Source: Bacteroidales bacterium
GTDB taxonomy: Bacteria; Bacteroidota; Bacteroidia; Bacteroidales; GCA-2748055
Direction: 5' to 3'
Assembly: GCA_029934875.1 (NCBI GenBank)
Contig: JAOZLK010000367.1
Location: 1 to 5,216, forward strand
DNA: 5,216 nt
Under the pieces are notes generated by a model. It ran no database searches and was not told the origin of the DNA. It saw only the letters and a list, made by a program, of their open reading frames with translations. Shown here piece after piece: positions 1-5,216 of this stretch (position 1 is its first letter; the number at the start of each line of letters is the position of its first letter). The position numbers and the translations under genes were made by a program.

Positions 1-261
1 ATGCTCATTATTGAAGTGTTGCTGCATCATTGACTTTTCAAATTCAAAACTTTGAATAGGGACAGAAAACACGACATCGCCTGTGCTTTGATCAAGGGTA
101 CTTACGGAGGCATAATTATGTGCCTCTATATCCTCAACCGGAGTAGTTGAAAAGAATTTGATATGGGTTTTGGTACTCACATACCGCTCCTGAGCCTGTG
201 CTGCAAAACTGCCTGCAAAAAGGGCCAGGGCCATTAAGATATTTGGATATAACTTTTTCAT
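1..261 (-). CDS. YceI-family secreted protein, N-terminal part (cut by window edge)
   Basis: This is the first 87 residues of a YceI-like protein; the reading frame runs open off the left edge. The start MKKLYPNILMALALFAG is followed by small residues and FAAQA-QE, a typical Sec signal peptide with an AxA cleavage site near residue 23, so the mature protein should be periplasmic or outer-membrane associated. The mature part carries family-typical segments: a strand with KTHIKFFSTTPVEDIEAHN, then STGDVVFSVPIQSFEFEKSMMQQHFNNEH, matching the first strands of the YceI lipocalin-like barrel. Known YceI proteins bind polyisoprenoid-type lipids inside the barrel, but the role in Bacteroidota is unclear. 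A full protein of about 180-200 residues would be expected. It starts 21 bases after the OB-fold gene, with no terminator between, so the two are probably co-transcribed. The family call is firm; the ligand and physiological role are unknown. Confidence 0.85.
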   Translation of the reverse strand, partial: MKKLYPNILMALALFAGSFAAQAQERYVSTKTHIKFFSTTPVEDIEAHNYASVSTLDQSTGDVVFSVPIQSFEFEKSMMQQHFNNEH

Positions 262-282
262 GTTTTCTACTTTTTAAATTAT

Positions 283-759
283 TTAATCTTTAACAATATC
301 ACTTTGGTCTAATACTACATTTTCATACAGTTCAAGATCCTCATCATAGGAAGCTCCTGAACGGATCACACCTTTTACGGTGATGACCTGTCCAATCTTA
401 ATCCCATTAAGATGATCATTGCTTTCGGGTGAAAAGGTGGCACTCACTCCCGCCTTATCCTGTGCATTTTTAAGTAGCACAACCTTTTGTCCCTTATAAT
501 TTTCTGAGATTTTGCTAAGCTCGCCGCTTATTTCCAATATTTTGGAATCTCCGTCAGCGCTAAGGTATTTCTGGTTGGCAGCTTCACTATCGCTCAGGTA
601 TTCTGAAACAATTTGTGAAGTGCTGAGTGTAAAATCGGTTTGTGCTGCTTGCACATCTCTCTTTGGCATGTTAAACATGTACAGGCCAATACCTCCTCCT
701 GTCAATAAACCTGCAATACCAAGTACTGCTATGATTCTTATCACCTTTTTCTTTTTCAT
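283..759 (-). CDS. Small membrane-anchored OB-fold (tRNA_anti-like) protein
   Basis: This is a 158-residue protein of unknown function. Residues 1-8 are strongly basic (MKKKKVIR), and residues 9-28 form a hydrophobic glycine-rich segment that should act as an uncleaved membrane anchor or signal. There is no lipobox cysteine. Just after it comes N-x-PKRDV (residues 30-36), a motif I recall from Bacteroidota proteins of this type. Residues 45-66 look helical. Residues 73-157 alternate short beta strands (ILEISGELSKI, KVVLLKN, GVSATFSP, GQVITVKGVIRSG, and an ELYENVVLDQSDIV end), which fits a single OB-fold of the tRNA_anti-like group. Despite the group's name, the position outside the membrane argues against nucleic-acid binding. 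The gene directly precedes the yceI-like gene, suggesting a shared envelope role. The start was chosen because the basic and hydrophobic N-terminus begins there. An imperfect inverted repeat ends two bases before it. Confidence 0.75.
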   Translation of the reverse strand: MKKKKVIRIIAVLGIAGLLTGGGIGLYMFNMPKRDVQAAQTDFTLSTSQIVSEYLSDSEAANQKYLSADGDSKILEISGELSKISENYKGQKVVLLKNAQDKAGVSATFSPESNDHLNGIKIGQVITVKGVIRSGASYDEDLELYENVVLDQSDIVKD

Positions 760-760
760 G

Positions 761-830
761 GTTTTTCATTTCTGAGTACACTAGTTCAGTCGGTAAAACC
801 AGAATACCTGACAGAAATCCATGAAAAAAC
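761..830 (-). repeat. Nested imperfect inverted repeat before the OB-fold gene
   Basis: The gap between the glycosyltransferase and the OB-fold gene is almost entirely self-complementary. Outer arms: 768-774 pair with 812-818 (7 bp), then 762-767 pair with 823-828 (6 bp), with a 4-base bulge at 819-822 and a 1-base bulge at 829; 761 can also pair with 830. Inner arms: 805-811 pair with 786-795 (7 bp with a 3-base bulge), closing a 9-base loop at 796-804. Bases 775-785 stay unpaired on one side. In the minus-strand transcript the 3' outer arm ends two bases before the OB-fold start codon, so a folded leader could hide the ribosome-entry region. No run of U follows the structure, so it is not a standard intrinsic terminator. 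The pairing is seen directly; a regulatory role is inference. Confidence 0.45.
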
Positions 831-837
831 TGAGGGT

Positions 838-1710
838 TTAGATTATTTTATAATTCCTGTAGTTAAGATCTATCCCAAAAAACCGGTATAAAATATGCTT
901 CATACTGTCCTTAAAACTTCTCTTTTTAAAGGTGATGTCATAATCGAACTTCCAGTTTATTCTGGCGATCCGCTCCTCCATAATCGCCGGATGTTCTCCT
1001 TCAAAAAGACTTAGTTCGCGAACATGCTTTTCATAGTCATAGCGATCTCCCTGAAGGGCCGCAGTATCTATTGGATTATCCTCACGATACAACCTGACAA
1101 AAGCTGCTCTTTTTTGCTGCATGGCCTCGGGCTCCCTGACCCAACCGTAATGGTATATGTAAGCATCGATTGGCTTCACGTTCAACTTTTCATCATTCCC
1201 CTTTCTGAATCCCTGTGCGTCCCTGTAAGAATATATTGATTTATCATTTTTAACGACTCTGATCTCTTGTTTATACCAGTTTGATGAGGCTCCCACATAA
1301 TCATAGGACCCATAAAAATGTAGGTATTTAAACAAAAGACCATCCACCCTGGGATCGTCCTTATAACGTTTCATGTTCTCGTAAACTGTATCCAGGTAGT
1401 TCTCGTGAATGAGCTCATCACCCTGGATGTAAAATGCCCAGTCGGAATCTTCCGGAATATGAGAAAAAGCCTTATCGGTTTCCAGGGCAAGCACCTGTCC
1501 TCCCTCTCGCAAGTCCTCATTCCAGACAGTGGGTACGATCCTGATTTTATCCTGATCGATACTGTTAATCAGATCATAGGTGCCATCAGCACACTCACCA
1601 ACAGCAATTATAAAATCATCACATATTGGCAGGACCGATTTGATTGCTTCCACCACAGGATAATCAAATTTAACTGCATTTTTGATAAAAGAGAAACCCG
1701 TAACCTTCAT
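838..1710 (-). CDS. Family-2-like glycosyltransferase
   Basis: This 290-residue protein looks like a GT-A fold glycosyltransferase related to family GT2, transferring a sugar from a nucleotide-sugar donor to an unknown acceptor. The N-terminus (MKVTGFSFIKNA, residues 1-12) is the first beta strand of the nucleotide-binding half. Residues 31-47 (DDFIIAVGECADGTYDL) match the second strand and the usual acidic-D-x-T turn. Residues 91-103 (WAFYIQGDELIHE) hold the metal-binding site, where GDE (97-99) replaces the classical DxD. A later YHYGWVREPEAMQQKR stretch (186-201) is typical of this Bacteroidota subgroup. There is no transmembrane helix; the basic, hydrophobic C-terminus (about 262-290) could touch the membrane. 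The gene starts 39 bases after phoR with no terminator between, so it may be read through from the phosphate operon. It is not next to a recognisable polysaccharide cluster here, so donor and acceptor cannot be named. Confidence 0.78.
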   Translation of the reverse strand: MKVTGFSFIKNAVKFDYPVVEAIKSVLPICDDFIIAVGECADGTYDLINSIDQDKIRIVPTVWNEDLREGGQVLALETDKAFSHIPEDSDWAFYIQGDELIHENYLDTVYENMKRYKDDPRVDGLLFKYLHFYGSYDYVGASSNWYKQEIRVVKNDKSIYSYRDAQGFRKGNDEKLNVKPIDAYIYHYGWVREPEAMQQKRAAFVRLYREDNPIDTAALQGDRYDYEKHVRELSLFEGEHPAIMEERIARINWKFDYDITFKKRSFKDSMKHILYRFFGIDLNYRNYKII

Positions 1711-1749
1711 ATGGTATAAAGGTAAAAACTTAATCCGTCAGAAAACTAA

Positions 1750-3516
1750 TCATTTTTTGGCCAGCGAAAACAGGAATTCAATCCCTCCCCCTTCATACTG
1801 CCTGGCAGAAATCTCACCATGATGAAGTTGAATCGCATTCTTAACAATGGCCAGGCCGAGACCCGTCCCTCCATTCTTTCTGGAGCGCCCGTCATCGATC
1901 CGGTAAAAGCGTTCAAAGATACGGGCAAGATGCTTTTCATCAATTTCATTCCCGGTATTCGCGAATGAAAAGTACAGGTACTTCTTATCTTCGAGGTAGT
2001 TGGAAAGCTTGATTTCTATATGATCACCACCATACTTAATCACATTATCAAATAGGTTATAAAAGATCGAAAAGAGGAGTGACTCGTTACCCTGAATCTC
2101 CTTTTTCCCGGAAAGATCCACAATCACCTTGATTTGCTTCTCATCGAGCCGCAGCTTTAAATGTTCCTCAACCTCTTCCACTATCCCCTTGATATTTTGC
2201 TGTTTGAATCCGAAATGCTCTCCTGCCTCCTCAATTTTATTGAGTGTGGAAATGTCCTCGATAAGGTCAGAAAGTCTTCTGGCCTGGGCATGTGCCTTGT
2301 GGATAAAATATTTCTTTTTTTCCGGGTCAAGATTGTTATGCTGAAGGGTCTCCAGGTAGCCCATGACCGAGGAAACCGGTGTTTTTAATTCGTGTGCGAT
2401 ATTCGATGTCATTTGCTGCTTGATCATCCTTCTCTTCTCAAGCTTTGTAGTATCGGAAATGACAATTTCAAAACTTTTATCCTGGAAGAAGACGCACTTT
2501 ACCTTGAAATATCTGCTGCTTTTCTGAAGGTCCATGTCCAACATGGGCAACTCCCCACTTTTAATGACTTCGGTTCTCTGCAACTGTTGATCAATGAACT
2601 GAAGGATGGGTTCCAGCTGCTTTATTTCAAAAATCTTCTCTGCCGAGACTGTCGACTTGTCGTACAATAGATTCAGGTTCTGAATAAAATGATTGTTGGA
2701 AAGCACCTTCTGCTTTTGGGAGGAGAAAAAAGCGATGCCCTCGTTGAGCGCGCTTAAATGGCTGAATAGTTTGTTCTTTTCAATATCAAGGTTTTCCTTG
2801 GCTTCATTGAGGTCTTTATAAATAGAGGTGATCTGGCTGCCAATGGTGCCTAGCTCATCGTTTGGAAATTCAATAGTCTCCTTTACCTCCACACCACTGC
2901 TGAGCCGTATGGCAAAATCCTTCAGCTTGGTGATTGTATCCGAAAATCGCCGGGTGATGAATTGTAGTATTACAGAAACAATCAGAAAGAGCAGAACGAG
3001 GTAAAAAATGAAGAGCCGTTCAACATGAAGGAAATCCTTCATTTTTACATCATACAAGGCCGCCGTTCTTACAAAGTAGTCTGTATAGTATTTGGCATAA
3101 TAGTAATAGCTTCTGCCGGTGGTGGCCGACTCCCGGATGTTTGCACCAAAGCCAGTTGCCACAGAAATTTTTACTTCGGGACGTTGCAGGTGGTTTTCCA
3201 TCTGCTCAACTTCAGATACCTCGCTGTCAAAAAGGACAAGCCCGGTGGAGCTGATCACGGTCACCCTGGTCTCCGGACCGGGAAGGATTTTTACAAGCGA
3301 ATCTATCATTCGGAAATTCCCGCTTTCTGAAATAGCGTTCTCCCGGATAAATTGATGTGTCAGCTCAGTGATATTATCCAGGGTAGTTTCCAGCTCGCCT
3401 GTTCTGAAATCCTTTTCACGTTGATACTGGAACAGGAGCACCAGTACGGTGAAAATGGCGAAAATAACTGAAAATGATATGAATAGCTTTCGTCTAATAC
3501 TCATTTTTGGCAACAT
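1750..3516 (-). CDS. phoR: PhoR-like phosphate-sensing membrane histidine kinase
   Basis: This 588-residue sensor kinase has its domains in the PhoR/PnpS order. The first membrane helix is at about 11-29. The extracytoplasmic domain (30-167) contains TVISSTGLVLFDSE and ENHLQRPEV, as in PhoR-type sensor domains. The second helix is at about 168-187. A HAMP-like linker (about 188-243) leads into a PAS-like domain (about 245-360). The dimerisation/H-box is SNIAHELKTP (371-380) with phospho-acceptor His375. The catalytic domain has the N-box NLFDNVIKYG (487-496), F-box RIFERFYRIDD (532-542) and G2 box GGTGLGLAIVKN (549-560). The G1 box reads FANTGNEI (518-525), with Asn520 where Asp is usual. It starts 14 bases after the response regulator gene and should phosphorylate that protein. 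Met5 is a possible alternative start (ATG at 3504-3502). The PhoR assignment rests on domain order and the pst/phoU neighbours; the signal itself is inferred. Confidence 0.88.
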   Translation of the reverse strand: MLPKMSIRRKLFISFSVIFAIFTVLVLLFQYQREKDFRTGELETTLDNITELTHQFIRENAISESGNFRMIDSLVKILPGPETRVTVISSTGLVLFDSEVSEVEQMENHLQRPEVKISVATGFGANIRESATTGRSYYYYAKYYTDYFVRTAALYDVKMKDFLHVERLFIFYLVLLFLIVSVILQFITRRFSDTITKLKDFAIRLSSGVEVKETIEFPNDELGTIGSQITSIYKDLNEAKENLDIEKNKLFSHLSALNEGIAFFSSQKQKVLSNNHFIQNLNLLYDKSTVSAEKIFEIKQLEPILQFIDQQLQRTEVIKSGELPMLDMDLQKSSRYFKVKCVFFQDKSFEIVISDTTKLEKRRMIKQQMTSNIAHELKTPVSSVMGYLETLQHNNLDPEKKKYFIHKAHAQARRLSDLIEDISTLNKIEEAGEHFGFKQQNIKGIVEEVEEHLKLRLDEKQIKVIVDLSGKKEIQGNESLLFSIFYNLFDNVIKYGGDHIEIKLSNYLEDKKYLYFSFANTGNEIDEKHLARIFERFYRIDDGRSRKNGGTGLGLAIVKNAIQLHHGEISARQYEGGGIEFLFSLAKK

Positions 3517-3530
3517 AATAGGTTCAAAAA

Positions 3531-4217
3531 TTAACTGTTTCGTTCGAAGGTATATCCATATCCAGGCTTGTTCTTAATAAATTGTCCGTACACACCCAGT
3601 TTTTTCCTGAGGCGCGCCATATGGACATCAATGGTTCGTTCAGCAACAATGGTATGCTCCTCCCATACTCGTTTAAGAATATCATCTCTCGACATAATAT
3701 ATCCTTCCCTTTGAAGCAACAGGGTCAGTATCTCAAACTCTTTCTTTGTGAGTTCTATTCTCTCCTTATCAATTTTGAGTTTCCTTTTTTTAAGGTTTAG
3801 TTCAAGCTCATCAATCACAATAGTGGATTTTCCTTCCAGATCATTTGGCCCTCCCCTCTTCAATACTGCTTTTACCCGAACAATAACCTCCTTAACCGAA
3901 AAGGGCTTGTTAATGTAATCGTCGGCGCCCAGGTTAAATCCGGTTAGCAGGTCATCTTCTGCCGTCTTTGCGGTAATAAAAATGATAGGCATGGTCAAAC
4001 CCATCTCCTTCCGCATTACTTTGGCGAGTTTAAATCCCGACATCTTGCCCATCATCACATCGAGCAATACAAGGTTAAATGACTCCAAATCTTTTTTCAG
4101 GGCCTCTTCTGCTGAATAGGCCACTTCCGCGGTATAGCCTTCTCCTTCAAGGTTAAACTGAAGGATTTCACAGAGGTCCTCCTCATCGTCGACTATCAAT
4201 ATTTTGTGATCTGTCAT
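3531..4217 (-). CDS. phoB: PhoB-like response regulator (OmpR family)
   Basis: This 228-residue two-domain transcription factor is of normal length for the family. The receiver domain (about 4-120) has the acidic pocket D10-D11-E12, the phospho-acceptor Asp53 in LVLLDVMMG, Thr82 in FITAKT, and Lys104 in NKPF, so every residue needed for phosphorylation is present. The winged-helix DNA-binding domain (about 130-226) has ELTKKEFEIL (155-164), the recognition helix around RTIDVHMARLRKKLG (194-208), and a wing ending KNKPGYGYTF (215-224). The usual wing in this family is closer to RGxGY, so this loop is somewhat divergent. The kinase gene follows after 14 bases and phoU precedes by 45, so the pair is very likely cognate and phosphate-responsive. 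Expected targets are Pho-regulon promoters, probably including the pst operon; no binding site can be shown here. OmpR-family relatives are many, so the symbol relies on context. Confidence 0.87.
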   Translation of the reverse strand: MTDHKILIVDDEEDLCEILQFNLEGEGYTAEVAYSAEEALKKDLESFNLVLLDVMMGKMSGFKLAKVMRKEMGLTMPIIFITAKTAEDDLLTGFNLGADDYINKPFSVKEVIVRVKAVLKRGGPNDLEGKSTIVIDELELNLKKRKLKIDKERIELTKKEFEILTLLLQREGYIMSRDDILKRVWEEHTIVAERTIDVHMARLRKKLGVYGQFIKNKPGYGYTFERNS

Positions 4218-4234
4218 TTTACAATTTATCCATA

Positions 4235-4246
4235 AGAGCTAGTTCT
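4235..4246. repeat. Short near-palindrome between phoU and the response regulator gene
   Basis: AGAGCTAGTTCT is a 12-base inverted repeat with one mismatched pair (4238 against 4243), in the 45-base gap between the phoU stop and the response regulator start. It sits 14 bases from the latter's ATG on its upstream side. It is the right size for a dimeric protein site but too short and A/T-context-rich to stand out from chance. OmpR-family regulators such as PhoB normally bind direct rather than inverted repeats, which counts against autoregulation through it. It is listed only because this is the longest gap inside the phosphate cluster. Confidence 0.2.
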
Positions 4247-4262
4247 CAAAAGGTAATACTAT

Positions 4263-4952
4263 TTATTCATTTGTGGGATCCTGATGCCTGATATTGGATC
4301 CGGAAATGGCATAAACAGAGGCTTCTGCAATATTTGTGGCGTGATCTCCAATGCGTTCGATGGCGGCAATAATGGAGCGCACGTCGAATAGATTATTTAA
4401 GATTTCCTGGCTCTTCTTTGGCAGACCGGCTATTTTGATTGTCTTCTTAAATAGTTTTTGATTCATCTCATCAAAAGTAGCATCCTTCATGATGGTCCAG
4501 GAGGCAAACTCCTTATCGTTGTTGATGAAAGAGAGGATTGAACGTTTAACCATTTTGGACGTGGTCTTCAGCATAGAGTGAAGTGTTTGAGCCGATTCAT
4601 CCACCATATCGGAATCATTAATCTCCAAAAAGGTACTGGCGATCCTGTCCACAAGATCTCCAACTCTCTCCAGGTTGATGGTCATATGATAGATAGCGAA
4701 CAGGCGCCTCAGATCACTGGCCATTGGTTGATAGAGAACAATGGACTTAATTATGCTTTCATCCAGTTTGACCTCGTATTTGTTAATTTTCTGTTCGTTC
4801 TTTGTAAGGCGCTCAAAGATCTCCCCCTGTTTTCCCGCCTTCCTGTTCTCAAAAATCTCGTCGAGTAATTGAAGTTGCTCAAGGATCATGTTTGAAAGCT
4901 GCTCAAAATCCTGCTCAATATTCCGGATTGCCAGATCTTTATTTGTTGTCAT
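4263..4952 (-). CDS. phoU: PhoU phosphate signalling regulator
   Basis: This 229-residue, almost entirely helical cytoplasmic protein has the expected two PhoU repeats of three helices each. Both repeats carry the family's metal-binding signature: NLERVGDLVDRI (93-104) in the first and IERIGDHATNIAE (198-210) in the second. The first repeat also has YEVKLDESII (59-68) and QPMASDLRRL (75-84), both strongly PhoU-like. PhoU proteins bind iron or manganese clusters and connect the PstSCAB importer with the PhoR kinase, holding PhoR in its off state when phosphate is plentiful. The gene begins 17 bases after pstB and precedes the two-component genes by 45 bases, the expected setting. A purine-rich AAAAGAGG lies directly against the ATG with no spacer, too close for a normal Shine-Dalgarno site; the next in-frame Met is residue 22, inside the first helix, so the upstream start is retained. 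Confidence 0.93.
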   Translation of the reverse strand: MTTNKDLAIRNIEQDFEQLSNMILEQLQLLDEIFENRKAGKQGEIFERLTKNEQKINKYEVKLDESIIKSIVLYQPMASDLRRLFAIYHMTINLERVGDLVDRIASTFLEINDSDMVDESAQTLHSMLKTTSKMVKRSILSFINNDKEFASWTIMKDATFDEMNQKLFKKTIKIAGLPKKSQEILNNLFDVRSIIAAIERIGDHATNIAEASVYAISGSNIRHQDPTNE

Positions 4953-4969
4953 CCTCTTTTATTTTATAA

Positions 4970-5216
4970 TTAACTAAATTTTCCAGTCAAATACTCTTCA
5001 GTCCTTTTATCCACCGGATTAATGAACATCTCCTTTGTTTTCCCATATTCAATCAACTCACCAAGATACATGAACATTGAATAATCTGAAATACGGGCTG
5101 CCTGGGACATGTTATGTGTAACCAACAGTATGGTGTAGTGCTCCTTGAGTTGTATCAGCAACTCCTCAACCTTTTTAGTGGCAACCGGATCAAGGGCAGA
5201 GGTGGGCTCGTCCAGA
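4970..5216 (-). CDS. pstB: PstB phosphate-import ATPase, C-terminal part (cut by window edge)
   Basis: These are the last 81 residues of an ABC-transporter ATPase; the frame continues open through the right edge. The visible part begins in the Walker B region with [10 protein letters not shown] (catalytic Glu plus D-loop), followed by [10 protein letters not shown]. Next is [16 protein letters not shown], holding the switch histidine of the H-loop, with the NMSQAAR continuation characteristic of PstB. The tail [30 protein letters not shown] matches the conserved PstB C-terminus (TExYhxGxF). The Walker A and ABC signature motifs lie outside the window, as expected for a protein of about 250 residues. 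PstB drives high-affinity phosphate uptake with PstA, PstC and the binding protein PstS. An internal TTG at 5161-5159 could be mistaken for a start, but the family match continues upstream of it. phoU follows after 17 bases, supporting co-transcription. Confidence 0.94.
   Translation of the reverse strand, partial: LDEPTSALDPVATKKVEELLIQLKEHYTILLVTHNMSQAARISDYSMFMYLGELIEYGKTKEMFINPVDKRTEEYLTGKFS

Noticed and set aside
512..775. Open plus-strand frame of 87 codons opposite the OB-fold gene
   Set aside because: It is the antisense shadow of a well-supported gene, has no recognisable domain, and its C-terminus is only the complement of the lysine-rich start.
761..830. Intrinsic terminator after the glycosyltransferase gene
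   Set aside because: The hairpin lacks a compact G/C-rich stem and no U-tract follows it in the direction of transcription; A-rich sequence and the next start codon come instead.
1711..1749. TACCTTTA at 1724-1717 (minus strand) as a -7 promoter element for the glycosyltransferase
   Set aside because: It matches TAnnTTTG at all but the last base, but there is no clear TTG at -33 and it lies only six bases from the ATG, which would require a leaderless message.
1746..1949. 67-codon minus-strand frame inside the 3' end of phoR
   Set aside because: It overlaps the kinase G2-box region in another frame; the kinase frame is strongly conserved and this one resembles nothing known.
3025..3355. Two overlapping plus-strand frames opposite the sensor domain of phoR
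   Set aside because: Low-complexity, cysteine-rich antisense translations with no family likeness; the minus-strand frame is a clear PhoR sensor domain.
5159..5161. TTG as the start of a short 63-residue gene at 4970-5161
   Set aside because: The frame stays open upstream and encodes the PstB Walker B and D-loop, so this is the interior of a truncated pstB, not a separate small gene.

Overview
The window reads as an ordinary chromosomal segment of a Bacteroidota bacterium, perhaps a Cytophagales-like lineage. The evidence is a Bacteroidota-type YceI protein paired with a small membrane-anchored OB-fold protein, a PhoR/PhoB pair with Bacteroidota-style sequence, short A/T-rich gene starts mostly without clear Shine-Dalgarno sequences, and moderate, slightly A/T-leaning composition judged by eye. 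The lineage is inferred from family resemblance; no search was run. All seven genes lie on the minus strand, so transcription runs from position 5216 towards 1.

In transcription order, the first block (5216-1750) is a phosphate-control cluster. It holds the C-terminal end of the phosphate-transport ATPase PstB, cut by the window edge, then the phosphate regulator PhoU, a PhoB-like response regulator and a PhoR-like sensor histidine kinase. The gaps are 17, 45 and 14 bases, as expected for an operon. PstB belongs to the high-affinity phosphate importer, PhoU links transporter state to the kinase, and PhoR and PhoB turn that signal into transcription. The other transporter genes (pstS, pstC, pstA) would be expected just beyond the right edge.

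The second block (1710-838) is a family-2-like glycosyltransferase starting 39 bases after phoR. No terminator is visible between them, so it may be read through from the Pho operon and may belong to the phosphate response, but this is inference. A 78-base gap (760-837) follows, almost filled by a nested imperfect inverted repeat that ends two bases before the next start codon.

The third block (759-1) is a two-gene unit: a small OB-fold protein with an N-terminal membrane anchor, then a YceI-family secreted protein truncated by the left edge.

No mobile element, CRISPR array, RNA gene or prophage trace is visible. No stretch over 300 bases lacks a gene, and the plus strand holds no convincing gene. 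I found no previously undescribed system. The points most worth a second look are the Asp-to-Asn change in the ATP-binding G1 box of the sensor kinase, the inverted repeat before the OB-fold gene, and the glycosyltransferase attached to the phosphate cluster.
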